A stretch of 64,000 nt of DNA from Bacteroidales bacterium (GTDB lineage: Bacteria; Bacteroidota; Bacteroidia; Bacteroidales; GCA-2748055), in contig JAGLOO010000004.1 in NCBI GenBank assembly GCA_023138875.1, forward strand, positions 1 to 64,000. Reading direction: 5' to 3'. Both the position numbers and the translations under genes were made by a program. The notes under the pieces were generated by a model, which worked only from the letters and a program-made list of their open reading frames with translations, did no database searches and was not told the origin of the DNA. How positions within the stretch are numbered: position 1 is the first letter of the stretch; every line of letters starts with the position of its first letter. This document shows positions 44,881-54,748 of the stretch, piece by piece.

Positions 44881-47265
44881 TTATTTGAGGAAATTTCCAA
44901 TCTTCAAACCAAAATAGACAGTACGAGGATTCATCGGACCATACACATAACCGGGATCACGGTCAATTCCACTATCAAAATCACTCTGATATGAATTGAA
45001 CAGGTTTTTCATTCCTGTAAAAACTTGTAAAGTAGCACCATTCAATTTGATGTTATAATGTAATTTAAATCCTACGTCGAAGAATCTTTCAGTTGTCCTT
45101 AGCTCTCCTTCACCGGGATTTTCGCTTTGGCTCCCAAAATAAGGCATTAGCATTTCACCCGTATAATTACCTGTTGAAGAGATGCCCCATTTTTTTGATG
45201 GTTGCCAATCTAACAACAGGTAACCATAATCTTCGGGGGTGCGAAAGAAGCTTTTTTCGTTAAACTCCTGTGATTCTTCATATTTACTCTTTTGTTTAGT
45301 AAAGCCTGCTTTAAATGAAAATTTATCGGATGGCACTATATTCAATTCAATATTTACACCCTGTACTGTTGCTCCATTTTCTGCGTTCACCCTTGTATAT
45401 ACAACGGTTCCGTTTTCATCAGGTTCGCTGTACTCATTTGCAAAAGGGTCGTTCAATTGGGTATAAAATCCTTCAGCCAGTAAGCCAACATATATTTTTC
45501 CCAATTGTTTATTAAAGTCAAGAGACGCCATATAACTATGACTTGTTTCTTGTTTTAAATCAGGGTCATTCTGGTGAATTACCTTTCTGGAACCTGATGT
45601 TTCAATGTGTAAATCTTCGTCAAATATTTGTGGTGCACGGTATCCTTGTGAATAGCTTACCCGGGCCTGAAAATACTCTTTTATGTCATACTTAAAAGTA
45701 AGCCTCGGGCTCAGCACATTTCCTGATTTATCAGAACCAGAGTGCTCTTTATCTACTACATGATAGTTATCAAACCGTGCACCGGCCGAAACTTTCAGTT
45801 TATCCCAGTTGATTTCATATTGTGCAAAAATACCGGTAGTATTCGAAGTCTGGTCTGCAACAATAACGTTATCTGTATGTGGAATACTATGAATAGAATC
45901 ATTAATAATAACAGCATTATCAATATCAGGATACCCCAGCTTTTTATCCTCTAACCTGGACCCTTCATTTTCGATTCCTACAACCAAACTTGAAATTCCA
46001 AATTCAGCATTGTATTGAGTACCTATTGTATAAGAAAAATCTTTGGTGTTTCCATAATCGCTTAACGACTGATTTGCTCCGTAATACGAATCCCTGTTTA
46101 TCCTTTGCCCTGAAGCATACATTGAAAATAAGTCACTCTCCCTGAAAAATTGTTCGTAGGTTAATGCCCCTGTAGTCAGATTATGGCTCACTGCTTCGGC
46201 AATGTTTGCTTCATGAACCGGGTAATCAAATTTATCTCCGCCCCGTCTATCTTCTTTAATATTGAAGAAATCGGCAGTAAGTTTGTTTCTTGTTCCAAAA
46301 CGATGATATAAGCGTGTTCCTATTGTCGTATTTTTTAAAGAGGCGATTTCCGAAAAACTATCATCATTTGCATCAAATGGTTCTCTGTCGCGATAGAACC
46401 CATAAAGGGCCATACCTGTTTTATTATCGGCAGATACCAGGGAGGTATTAAAGTTTACCGAATAATCTGATGCGGAGTTGCCCGAATCATCCAATCCAAC
46501 ACCTGTAAGCCCACTATTTATCCCAAATTCATAGGAGTTATTGATGGGATCTTTAAGGATAAGATTTATTGTGCCGGCAATAGCATTACTTCCATATAAT
46601 GCAGAACCACCCCCGCGAATTACTTCAACACGTTCAATCATACTTGAGGGAATCAACTCCAAACCATATACCCCGGCCAATCCGCTAAAAATTGGACGGC
46701 TGTTTATTAATATTTGGGAATACGGCCCTGCCATACCATTCATCCTCACCTGGGAAAAACCGCAGTTCTGACAGTTATTTTCCATTCTTAATCCAGGAAG
46801 GAAATTCAAACCTTCACTTAAAGTTACCGATTGTGTTGCAGCAAATAGTTTAGGAGTTATGGTATTGACAATTGTTGAGGATTCTCTCCTGTTTGTTGCG
46901 TTTCTGTCTCCGGTAATCACGACTTCCTCAATCCCCAGGATATCGGGATCCAACTCAAATTTTATCTCTCTGGTCTCTCCGGCTTGAATTGTGATTTCTT
47001 CTTCTTTTGTTATATAACCTACGGATTGTGCTATAATTGTAAGCGTTCCTACAGGTAAGTTTATTAACTGATAATGGCCGGTTTCGTCTGTTGCTGTCCC
47101 AATGGTTGTTCCTTTAATGCTTATCGTTGCAAAAGGAATGTGGTCGTCACAGTGAGCACAAACCACATGTCCTACAATATTGGCATCGGTTTTCGTTTTT
47201 TGGGTAAAACTGAACTGTGAAAATGACAATAAGAGTATTGTCAGTAAAATATGTTGTCTGATCAT
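44881..47265 (-). CDS. TonB-dependent receptor, probable metal-related
   Basis: 794 residues. Signal peptide to about 21, carboxypeptidase-like domain (VGHVVCAHCDDHIPFATISI with Cys 36 and 39), plug, and barrel ending in NPRTVYFGLKIGNFLK. The plug contains NNCQNCGFSQVRMNGMAGPY, then SQILINSRPIFSGLAGVYGL. This Cys/Gly block marks a Bacteroidota receptor subgroup often found near heavy-metal genes. Cys pairs and a His-rich membrane protein encoded just upstream fit metal or metallophore uptake, but this is inference. Confidence 0.85.
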   Translation of the reverse strand: MIRQHILLTILLLSFSQFSFTQKTKTDANIVGHVVCAHCDDHIPFATISIKGTTIGTATDETGHYQLINLPVGTLTIIAQSVGYITKEEEITIQAGETREIKFELDPDILGIEEVVITGDRNATNRRESSTIVNTITPKLFAATQSVTLSEGLNFLPGLRMENNCQNCGFSQVRMNGMAGPYSQILINSRPIFSGLAGVYGLELIPSSMIERVEVIRGGGSALYGSNAIAGTINLILKDPINNSYEFGINSGLTGVGLDDSGNSASDYSVNFNTSLVSADNKTGMALYGFYRDREPFDANDDSFSEIASLKNTTIGTRLYHRFGTRNKLTADFFNIKEDRRGGDKFDYPVHEANIAEAVSHNLTTGALTYEQFFRESDLFSMYASGQRINRDSYYGANQSLSDYGNTKDFSYTIGTQYNAEFGISSLVVGIENEGSRLEDKKLGYPDIDNAVIINDSIHSIPHTDNVIVADQTSNTTGIFAQYEINWDKLKVSAGARFDNYHVVDKEHSGSDKSGNVLSPRLTFKYDIKEYFQARVSYSQGYRAPQIFDEDLHIETSGSRKVIHQNDPDLKQETSHSYMASLDFNKQLGKIYVGLLAEGFYTQLNDPFANEYSEPDENGTVVYTRVNAENGATVQGVNIELNIVPSDKFSFKAGFTKQKSKYEESQEFNEKSFFRTPEDYGYLLLDWQPSKKWGISSTGNYTGEMLMPYFGSQSENPGEGELRTTERFFDVGFKLHYNIKLNGATLQVFTGMKNLFNSYQSDFDSGIDRDPGYVYGPMNPRTVYFGLKIGNFLK

Positions 47266-47382
47266 AATATTATTTTTGAAAATATAATGGATTGCTTTTC
47301 AGCAATGAAGCATTTTTATTACCTGCCATTGCTGTAAGACAGAATAATCAGTTTCTGTCATTAAGAATTAAGCAGGATTGTT

Positions 47383-47760
47383 TTAATGGAATATATATAA
47401 TGAAACAGGTGGTGCCCTGCCTTTATAATGAAAGATGCAGCTTAACGTATACTCTGATATTCTGAAGAATAAGTTTTTTGCACTTTTAACAAGGTTTAGC
47501 AAGGCAAAAGTCAAAATTGCAAATGGAAAAAGAATTTCTAAATTTTGAAAGAATAGTAATTCGGCTTTTGAATGTTGGTGGGATTTGTATGGTTTTGAAT
47601 CGCTTGAATTATTGTATGGGTGAGCGTGCGCAATAACTGTTCCGTCATAAAATCTATGGGCATGTCTAAAAATAACCTGGTTGGCAATCAGCATCCCCAT
47701 CATACCAATCATCAAAAAGGAAGCTAATTTTATTGCTATATTTCTGGCGGCCGTTCTCAT
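47383..47760 (-). CDS. His-rich small membrane protein upstream of TonB receptor
   Basis: 125 residues with hydrophobic segments at about 9-28 and 70-88. Between them is a histidine-rich loop (FRHAHRFYDGTVIAHAHPYN, then HQHSK). The basic C-terminal end (KGRAPPVSLYIFH) is typical of a small Bacteroidota family found beside TonB receptors of this type. A role in sensing or buffering a divalent metal is plausible, not shown. Probably in the same transcript as the receptor (117-base gap). Confidence 0.65.
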   Translation of the reverse strand: MRTAARNIAIKLASFLMIGMMGMLIANQVIFRHAHRFYDGTVIAHAHPYNNSSDSKPYKSHQHSKAELLFFQNLEILFPFAILTFALLNLVKSAKNLFFRISEYTLSCIFHYKGRAPPVSLYIFH

Positions 47761-47853
47761 GAATTGACAAAATTAGATATTTTAAAATAGTCTGCAATAG
47801 CTATATGTAGGTATCTATTGCGGGTCGGGGAAAAAGATTCTTTTGATTTTTAT

Positions 47854-47861
47854 TACCTTTG
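47854..47861 (+). promoter_or_regulatory. Bacteroidota -7 promoter box TACCTTTG
   Basis: TAnnTTTG box 15 bases before the smpB start. No clear -33 element at the usual spacing. Confidence 0.45.
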
Positions 47862-47876
47862 GGGGTTGAATAACTC

Positions 47877-48329
47877 ATGGCAAACAGGATCAATATAAGG
47901 AATAAGAAGGCGTTCCACGATTACGAAATCCTGGAGAAATATGTGGCAGGCCTGCAGTTGCAAGGCACGGAGATCAAATCCATCCGGCTGGGAAAAGTGA
48001 GCCTGGTTGAATCATACTGTATATTCCAGAACAATGAGCTTTATGTCAGAGGAATACAGATAGCCGACTATGCCTGGGGAAGTTACAATAATCATATTCC
48101 GGGTCGTGACAGGAAATTATTACTGAACCGACACGAGTTGAAAAAGCTCCACCGTAAAGTCAGGGCGAGCGGTCTCACCATCGTGGCGCTGAAGATCTTT
48201 CTCTCCGATTCGGGATTTGCCAAGCTGGAGATTGGCCTGGCAAAAGGGAAAAAAGAGTTCGATAAACGGGAGACCATCAAGCGAAAGGACACCCAGCGCC
48301 AGATGGAACGGCTTCAAAAAATCAAATAG
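47877..48329 (+). CDS. smpB: SsrA-binding protein SmpB
   Basis: 150 residues. It starts INIRNKKAFHDYEILEKYVA and has GLQLQGTEIKSIRLGKVSL, YVRGIQIADYAWGSYNNHIP, PGRDRKLLLNRHEL and the basic tail KRKDTQRQMERLQKIK. It binds tmRNA for trans-translation. The tmRNA gene was not found in this window. Confidence 0.97.
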   Translation: MANRINIRNKKAFHDYEILEKYVAGLQLQGTEIKSIRLGKVSLVESYCIFQNNELYVRGIQIADYAWGSYNNHIPGRDRKLLLNRHELKKLHRKVRASGLTIVALKIFLSDSGFAKLEIGLAKGKKEFDKRETIKRKDTQRQMERLQKIK

Positions 48330-48334
48330 CAATA

Positions 48335-49711
48335 TTACTGGGAAAAGAAGAATTCATTGACCTGCCGCAACTCTTCAAGGTCAAGGTCCATCTGGAAATC
48401 AAAGTAAAGGTCAATGGTTTTTAGTAACTCATCGAATGAGATGTAACCGTCATCGTTCTCATCCAGGGATTTAAACTGTTCTGGAATTTCCGCCGTTGAG
48501 CTCAGCCTGTATTCACCCATGATGATCTCCAGATAAGTAGCCACATCTTCGCGTTGCATGGGCTCGTTATGTTGCTGCATCAGGACCAGAAACTCTTCCT
48601 CTGTTACCGTCTCCCCATCTTCGTTTACCCATGCGCCAGAAGCACTCTCCATTTCCTTGTCCAGGTAATCGGATACACCATCCTGGTCGCCATCCAGCGG
48701 ACAACCCAGCGTGTCCACTTCAACACCAAATGGTGTGCCAGGACAACGGTCAGCGACATCCAGCACAAAATCACCGTCTTCATCGTCAAAGAAAAGAGGA
48801 TCAAATTCCACATCGGCATACAACAGATCCACAGACCTTGTGGCTGGGTCTGAAAACAGATCGAAATGAAGAGAAAGATGAGAAAAAATATAGCTATCGT
48901 TCCCCTTTGCCCCCTGAATGCTGGTTCCTTTGTAAGCCACATTATCAAGCACATCGGTAAACGCATAATGATAGGACATTCCCAGGCTGAAAAATGCTCG
49001 CCTGTCAATCCTGAAATGGAGGCCAAGACCAACCGGAATTCCGAAGGTTGTCTGGCTGTAATCCCCCAGTCCGAACTCCTGGTTCTCCCTCAAACGCAGG
49101 TCAGTTTCGTACACGTAATCACGATAGATGACATTGGCTTGAGTCGGATCCGGAGCTACCTCATCCATATCCCGAATGGTACCGTCCGACCAATAGTAAT
49201 AGGGCATATCGCTGACGTTCTTCAGATCTCCTTTGGCACTGAAATTCAAGTTTTCCAGGCCCAGGGAAACATACGGCCTCACCAGGGAATTTGCCGGGAA
49301 GAGATGTCCGAACCTGTACTCAACATTTAACCCAATAGAGAAGAGTGCCGTTTCAAAATTGAGATTCCTTGAAATATCCGAGTAGGAATACTCATTGCCG
49401 TTCAGACGGCCCACCATAAAATTGAAATTGGCTACGAAATGCTGTTTCTTATCGATAAATGTGGCCATATTCACTTTCACTGCAGTATTGCCCGCAACCG
49501 GACTATTCATGCTGTTTGTAACATCACCATGAAAATTCAACACACCATAAGAAAACGATACCACAGGCTTGTACACCGGATTTTCCACCGTATCGATCCT
49601 CTGCAGGAGAGAGTCATAATCAATTTCCTGGCCATTGACCAGCAATGGGGCCATGACCATGATCAATAAACAGAACCTGTATGAAATAAATCGATACACC
49701 TGATAGATCAT
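48335..49711 (-). CDS. Outer-membrane barrel with calcium-binding repeats and EF-hand
   Basis: 458 residues. Signal peptide to about 28. Beta-barrel-like part at about 45-285. Then a thrombospondin type 3-like repeat (DDEDGDFVLDVADRCPGTPF, then CPLDGDQDGVSDYLD). The C-terminal EF-hand is SLDENDDGYISFDELLKTID. Acidic DxDxDG loops suggest calcium binding on the periplasmic or outer face. Such proteins often link the outer membrane to peptidoglycan; here the OmpA domain is replaced by the EF-hand part. It follows the SPOR protein gene by 10 bases, so they are co-transcribed. Confidence 0.75.
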   Translation of the reverse strand: MIYQVYRFISYRFCLLIMVMAPLLVNGQEIDYDSLLQRIDTVENPVYKPVVSFSYGVLNFHGDVTNSMNSPVAGNTAVKVNMATFIDKKQHFVANFNFMVGRLNGNEYSYSDISRNLNFETALFSIGLNVEYRFGHLFPANSLVRPYVSLGLENLNFSAKGDLKNVSDMPYYYWSDGTIRDMDEVAPDPTQANVIYRDYVYETDLRLRENQEFGLGDYSQTTFGIPVGLGLHFRIDRRAFFSLGMSYHYAFTDVLDNVAYKGTSIQGAKGNDSYIFSHLSLHFDLFSDPATRSVDLLYADVEFDPLFFDDEDGDFVLDVADRCPGTPFGVEVDTLGCPLDGDQDGVSDYLDKEMESASGAWVNEDGETVTEEEFLVLMQQHNEPMQREDVATYLEIIMGEYRLSSTAEIPEQFKSLDENDDGYISFDELLKTIDLYFDFQMDLDLEELRQVNEFFFSQ

Positions 49712-49721
49712 TTACCGGTTG

Positions 49722-51092
49722 TTAACGCCTGACTGCAGTTACAGGAATTCGTTTACCATCCCTGTAGGCCACCACGAAACATCCACTCACGGATGACAAT
49801 CGATTAATACGTTTCTTATATGCAACGGCCTGGTCATAGGATGAAAACGAACCGGCGGTATACTTGTACAAACCATCGTGCTGTTCCACCAGTACCTCCT
49901 GGTCCACCCCTGCATTCCTGAAATAGGTGCGGGCATCGAATGCCCTTCGATTGGCTGCAACCTGGACACGGAAATAAACACCGGTCCCTGCTGACAGCAT
50001 CCTGGAATTATCAATAACCTTTTCAGATACAGCAGCGGGTTTCTGCCTGACAGCTGTCTCAACCGGTTTTGTCTCTTTTACTACCGGAGTGGTGGTTGTT
50101 ACCGTCTCTTTCTGGCTAACCGCACTTGATTTCCTGGCATCTCTGGGGATTTCCCCGGTAAGCAACATGTTCCTTTTATCTGCAACAGAGAGGTCCTCCA
50201 TGGCTACATCCACCTCCTTCACCTCTGTCAGTTTGTTTTCATTCACATGCGAATAGGTGAGCAGACCTTCTATCAGCATATCTGCCTGTGGTTCATTCCG
50301 TTTGGGCACTAGTCTGTATACCACCTCAAATTCAGGTTCCTCCGGAAGCTTCATCCAGATGAATTTCACGGTTGATGCTGCAAATGATACAATCCCGTCA
50401 TGAGAATCAACCTCCTCAAACATGTAACCGGAGGGAATGGTCTCCTCTATCTTGGCATATTTACTCTCGCTGGGATTCTTAACAAGCAAACGAACCAGGT
50501 ATCCCCCTGAGTTCAGCAGCTGAGGCTTCTGGCGAATGGCCATGGCGTAAACCTCCTGTTCTGCCACAGCAGGAGCGCTTTCTGTTGCCGCTTTAAACCC
50601 TCTAATATCAACTACCAGTGCGGGATCTACAGAGGGGTTGGGGATGATTGTGATCTCACTGGACTTTTCAAAATTCAGGAATTTTCGCTCATCCTCAACC
50701 ACATATGCAAATACTCCACCGAGAATGAAAGATCCTTTCAGCCTTTCATTAACCATTATGTTGTAAGCCACTGTCACCTTGCTCTCTTCCGGAAGCTTCA
50801 ACCAAATGATCCTGATGCGCTGATTATCAAAACTGAAATCTGCATTTGGAGAACTAACATTGATGGCAGTCAGTCCAGGTGGCAGGTCCTGGGAAAAACG
50901 TGAATAATCGGTAAGCGATCCTTTGTTTATGTTCACCGTAATCCTGAAGACCTCTCCAGCCTTCACCTGGTCCGGATGATCAATGGAAATCTCCACTTCC
51001 TGCCCGTTGAGCGAAAAAGAAACGCAGAACATGGATATGACGAGACAATAGGAAAAGTACTTCATCATAGGAATTGTTGAATTTTGATACAA
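49722..51092 (-). CDS. Exported SPOR-domain protein with two repeated beta domains
   Basis: 456 residues. Signal peptide to about 29 (SLNGQ). Two similar domains lie at about 32-150 (IDHPDQVKAGEVFRITVNIN, IIWLKLPEES) and 180-300 (FIWMKLPEEPEFEVVYRLVP), each with an IWxKLPEE core. A linker and a C-terminal SPOR domain follow (from about 372: YFRVQVAANRRAFDARTYFR to FVVAYRDGKRIP). It is paired with the barrel/EF-hand protein and resembles the SPOR protein at 39.9 kb in its last domain, suggesting shared work at the cell wall. Confidence 0.75.
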   Translation of the reverse strand: MYQNSTIPMMKYFSYCLVISMFCVSFSLNGQEVEISIDHPDQVKAGEVFRITVNINKGSLTDYSRFSQDLPPGLTAINVSSPNADFSFDNQRIRIIWLKLPEESKVTVAYNIMVNERLKGSFILGGVFAYVVEDERKFLNFEKSSEITIIPNPSVDPALVVDIRGFKAATESAPAVAEQEVYAMAIRQKPQLLNSGGYLVRLLVKNPSESKYAKIEETIPSGYMFEEVDSHDGIVSFAASTVKFIWMKLPEEPEFEVVYRLVPKRNEPQADMLIEGLLTYSHVNENKLTEVKEVDVAMEDLSVADKRNMLLTGEIPRDARKSSAVSQKETVTTTTPVVKETKPVETAVRQKPAAVSEKVIDNSRMLSAGTGVYFRVQVAANRRAFDARTYFRNAGVDQEVLVEQHDGLYKYTAGSFSSYDQAVAYKKRINRLSSVSGCFVVAYRDGKRIPVTAVRR

Positions 51093-51152
51093 TGTACAAA
51101 ATTATTTCTCAAAAAAACCTGGATTTACTAACACTCCCACCGGCCTGATCAA

Positions 51153-51863
51153 CTAGAAATTAGGACTCAACAGATACTTTGCATAGAATTTATTGATGAC
51201 TCCCACTGCCTCATCAGCTGTTTCCACAAGGGTAAACAGGCCCATGTCCTCGCGACTGACATTTTTCTGTTCCATTTGAACCACTTCCTCTATCCAGTCC
51301 ACAAGTCCTTTCCAGAAGTCAGTACCTACCAGCACAATGGGGAACTTTCCGATCTTACCGGTCTGGATCAGGGTTGCCGATTCAAAGAATTCATCAAATG
51401 TTCCAAAACCGCCCGGTAATACAATAAAACCTTGCGCATATTTCTGAAACATTACCTTCCTTACAAAGAAGTGTTTGAAGGTGATCAGCTTATCGTGATC
51501 GATGTAAGGATTGGAACCCTGTTCAAAGGGCAGATGGATGTTTAACCCGGCACTTATTCCGTCGCCTCTTTTTGCTCCTTTGTTGGCTGCCTCCATGATG
51601 CCCGGTCCACCCCCGGTAATCACACCATACCCATTCTGAGTAAGATTGAATGCAATTTCTTCAGCCAGCACATAATACTTGCTATCCGGTTCAGTCCTGG
51701 CAGATCCGAAAATGGAAACACAGGGTCCGATACTGGCCATTTTCTCAAATCCCTCAACAAATTCGGCCATGACCTTGAATATCTGCCAGGAATCGGAAGT
51801 TTTTATCTCATTCCAGGTTTTCTGCTTGAATGCCTTTTTGATTTTTTCTTCACTTAAGCCCAT
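51153..51863 (-). CDS. LOG family nucleotide-binding protein (TIGR00730)
   Basis: 236 residues. CVSIFGSARTEPDSKYYVLA, GVITGGGPGIMEAANKGA and IVLPGGFGTFDEFFE are the LOG (lonely guy) motifs, with the PGGxGTxxE active site. Members release the base from nucleoside 5'-monophosphates. No signal peptide, so cytosolic. It lies 42 bases downstream of uvrA on the same strand. Confidence 0.88.
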   Translation of the reverse strand: MGLSEEKIKKAFKQKTWNEIKTSDSWQIFKVMAEFVEGFEKMASIGPCVSIFGSARTEPDSKYYVLAEEIAFNLTQNGYGVITGGGPGIMEAANKGAKRGDGISAGLNIHLPFEQGSNPYIDHDKLITFKHFFVRKVMFQKYAQGFIVLPGGFGTFDEFFESATLIQTGKIGKFPIVLVGTDFWKGLVDWIEEVVQMEQKNVSREDMGLFTLVETADEAVGVINKFYAKYLLSPNF

Positions 51864-51904
51864 AATATCTATGATTAATGATCATCAACTACAATTTAAT
51901 CATT

Positions 51905-54748
51905 TTAATGCACTACCAGTTGCTCCCTAAGGAAATTTCCGGTATAGCTCTCCCCAACCTGCGCTACCTCTTCCGGTGTACCGGTGGCCAGAATGGCCCC
52001 CCCCAGGTTTCCACCCTCTTTTCCAAGATCGATGATATGATCGGCAACTTTGATCACATCCATGTTATGCTCTATCATAATAACACTATTGCCCCTGTTG
52101 ACCAGACGGGCAATCACGTCGAGCAACACCCTTACATCCTCAAAATGAAGGCCTGTTGTAGGCTCATCCAGTATATAAAGTGTTTTACCGGTGTCCTTTT
52201 TGGACAGCTCTGCTGACAACTTGACCCGCTGGGATTCGCCCCCCGATAATGTGGTGGAAGGCTGACCCAGGCGAATGTATCCCAGTCCCACATCCTGCAG
52301 TGTCTTCAACTTCCTGAGAATGAAAGGCACGTTGGCAAAAAATTCCACAGCCTGATTGATGGTCATCTTCAACACATCGTTAATGTTGTTGTCCTTATAT
52401 CGAACCTCCAGTGTCTCCCGGTTGTAACGTTTTCCATTGCAGATTTTACATTGAACATAAACGTCGGGAAGAAAATTCATTTCAATGGTCTGCAACCCGG
52501 CCCCTCCGCAGGTCTCGCATCTGCCTCCCTTCACATTGAATGAGAACCTGCTGGCTTTGTAACCCCTGATCTTTGCATCCGGGGTCAGCTCAAACAGTTT
52601 CCGTATATCGCTGAATACTCCTGTGTAGGTGACCGGATTGGATCTGGGGGTCCGGCCCAGAGGTGACTGGTCAACCTCAATGACTTTATCAATATATTCC
52701 AGCCCTTCAAAGGAATCGAAAGGAAGTGGATCCCTGTTTGATTTGTATAGTTTCTGACTGATGATCGGATGCAGGGTTTCGTTAATAAGAGTGGATTTAC
52801 CGCTCCCGCTAACACCGGTGACACATATAAATTTTCCCAGAGGAAATGTAACATCGACGTCTTTCAGGTTGTTGCCTGAGGCTCCTTTGAGTATGAGGGC
52901 TTTCCTGTTCCCTTCTCTTCTCACTTCAGGAATGGCAATGATCCTGGACTGGTTCAGATATTCCGCGGTGAGGGTTTTACCCGACAGGATATGTTTGGGT
53001 GATCCTGCAGCCACCAACTCTCCTCCCAGGCGGCCCGCACCGGGCCCAAGGTCCACAATGTGATCAGCCGAAAGGATCATATCCCGGTCATGTTCCACCA
53101 CAATCACCGAATTTCCCTGGTCGCGAAGGCTCTGGAGGGATGCTATGAGCTTCCTGTTATCCCGCTGATGCAATCCAATGCTGGGTTCATCAAGAATATA
53201 GAGCACATTCACAAGCCTTGAGCCAATCTGGGTGGCGAGTCTGATGCGCTGGCTTTCTCCTCCCGAGAGGGAACGGGCACTGCGCTGCAGGGAAAGATAG
53301 TTCAGACCCACATCCAGCAGGAATTCCAGTCTGCTCCGGATCTCCTTCAGGATATCCCTGGCAATAATATTCTGCCTTTCGGTCAGGTCCTTCTCAATAT
53401 CACCAAACCAGTCAACCAGTGCCCCGATGTCCATAGACGATAACTCCGCAATGCTCTTACCGTTGATCTTAAAATATAGCATGTCCGTTTTGAGCCGGGT
53501 ACCGTTGCAATGGGGACAGATCACTTTCCGGATGAATTTCCTGGCCTGTTGCTGACCATTGCGGGAATTGTTTTCGCCTGCATTGTACTGTACATGGTTG
53601 ATGATCCCGTCAAAACTCAGGAAATAATTTGAAGACGCACCCAAAGGTGTGTTCTGTAACTTCAGGGGTTCTTCCGATCCAAACAGGATACAGTGGAGTG
53701 CTTTTTCAGGAATATCCTTTACAGGTGTATCCAGGGTAAAACCATACCGGACGGCTATGGCTTCCATCTGCCAGAATATGAGCGCATTCCGGTAATCTCC
53801 CAGCGACACCAGGGCTCCTTTGCGGATGCTTTTGGTGTTATCAGGGACGATCTTCCGGATATCCACATCATTGATGGTGCCCAACCCGTTGCAATGTGGA
53901 CAGGCACCCTGGGGAGAATTGAATGAGAAACTGTGCGGTGCCGGTTCATTATAGGAAATACCTGAAGTGGGACACATAAGCTGACTGGAGAAATAGCGGG
54001 GCTCCTTCCCATCTTTTTCCAGGATCATGGTCACACCTTTGCCCTGTTTCATGGCCGTCGCGAGGGATTTCTTCAACCTGTCACGGTCCTTCTCACGGGC
54101 TGTCAACCTATCGATCACCACCTCGATATCATGGTTTTTATAGCGGTCGATCCGCATACCCTGAACCACTTCTTCAATCTCTCCGTCAATCCGTGCATAG
54201 ATATAGCCGTTCCTCCTGATCTGCTCAAATAACTCCCTGTAATGGCCCTTTCGCCCACGAATCACCGGTGCCAGCACATATATCTTTTTGTCACTGAAGG
54301 AGTCCATGATGATCTCCAGGATCTGGTCCTCAGTATATTTCACCATTTTCTCCCCAGTTACATATGAATATGCATCAGACGCCCTGGCAAAAAGCAGTCT
54401 CAGAAAATCGTAGATTTCGGTGATAGTCCCAACTGTCGACCTGGGATTTTTGTTGCTGGTTTTTTGTTCTATGGAAATCACCGGACTCAACCCTGTGATC
54501 TTATCCACATCAGGACGTTCCAGGTTACCAAGGAATTGACGCGCGTAGGCATTCAGTGTTTCTATGTACCTGCGTTGCCCCTCTGCATAGATGGTATCAA
54601 ATGCAAGTGAGGATTTCCCGCTGCCACTCAGCCCTGTAATTACAGTCAGCTTATTCCTGGGAATGGAGACATCAATATTCTTCAGGTTGTGCACACGGGC
54701 ACCCAGGACCTCTATTTTCCGTTGCTCTTTTTTCACGGCTGTTCCCAT
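51905..54748 (-). CDS. uvrA: Excinuclease ABC subunit A
   Basis: 947 residues, the full family length. Two ABC ATPase halves: Walker A GLSGSGKSSLAFDT (N-terminal) and GVSGSGKSTLINETL (C-terminal). Signatures are SGGESQRIRLA and SGGESQRVKLS. Zinc fingers are CPHCNG and CETCGG...CKIC. It recognises bulky DNA damage and loads UvrB. Its start overlaps the end of the transglycosylase gene by 16 bases. Confidence 0.97.
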   Translation of the reverse strand: MGTAVKKEQRKIEVLGARVHNLKNIDVSIPRNKLTVITGLSGSGKSSLAFDTIYAEGQRRYIETLNAYARQFLGNLERPDVDKITGLSPVISIEQKTSNKNPRSTVGTITEIYDFLRLLFARASDAYSYVTGEKMVKYTEDQILEIIMDSFSDKKIYVLAPVIRGRKGHYRELFEQIRRNGYIYARIDGEIEEVVQGMRIDRYKNHDIEVVIDRLTAREKDRDRLKKSLATAMKQGKGVTMILEKDGKEPRYFSSQLMCPTSGISYNEPAPHSFSFNSPQGACPHCNGLGTINDVDIRKIVPDNTKSIRKGALVSLGDYRNALIFWQMEAIAVRYGFTLDTPVKDIPEKALHCILFGSEEPLKLQNTPLGASSNYFLSFDGIINHVQYNAGENNSRNGQQQARKFIRKVICPHCNGTRLKTDMLYFKINGKSIAELSSMDIGALVDWFGDIEKDLTERQNIIARDILKEIRSRLEFLLDVGLNYLSLQRSARSLSGGESQRIRLATQIGSRLVNVLYILDEPSIGLHQRDNRKLIASLQSLRDQGNSVIVVEHDRDMILSADHIVDLGPGAGRLGGELVAAGSPKHILSGKTLTAEYLNQSRIIAIPEVRREGNRKALILKGASGNNLKDVDVTFPLGKFICVTGVSGSGKSTLINETLHPIISQKLYKSNRDPLPFDSFEGLEYIDKVIEVDQSPLGRTPRSNPVTYTGVFSDIRKLFELTPDAKIRGYKASRFSFNVKGGRCETCGGAGLQTIEMNFLPDVYVQCKICNGKRYNRETLEVRYKDNNINDVLKMTINQAVEFFANVPFILRKLKTLQDVGLGYIRLGQPSTTLSGGESQRVKLSAELSKKDTGKTLYILDEPTTGLHFEDVRVLLDVIARLVNRGNSVIMIEHNMDVIKVADHIIDLGKEGGNLGGAILATGTPEEVAQVGESYTGNFLREQLVVH

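Noticed and set aside
47266-47382. Riboswitch upstream of the TonB receptor
   Set aside because: No cobalamin or TPP riboswitch core is visible in the short gap.
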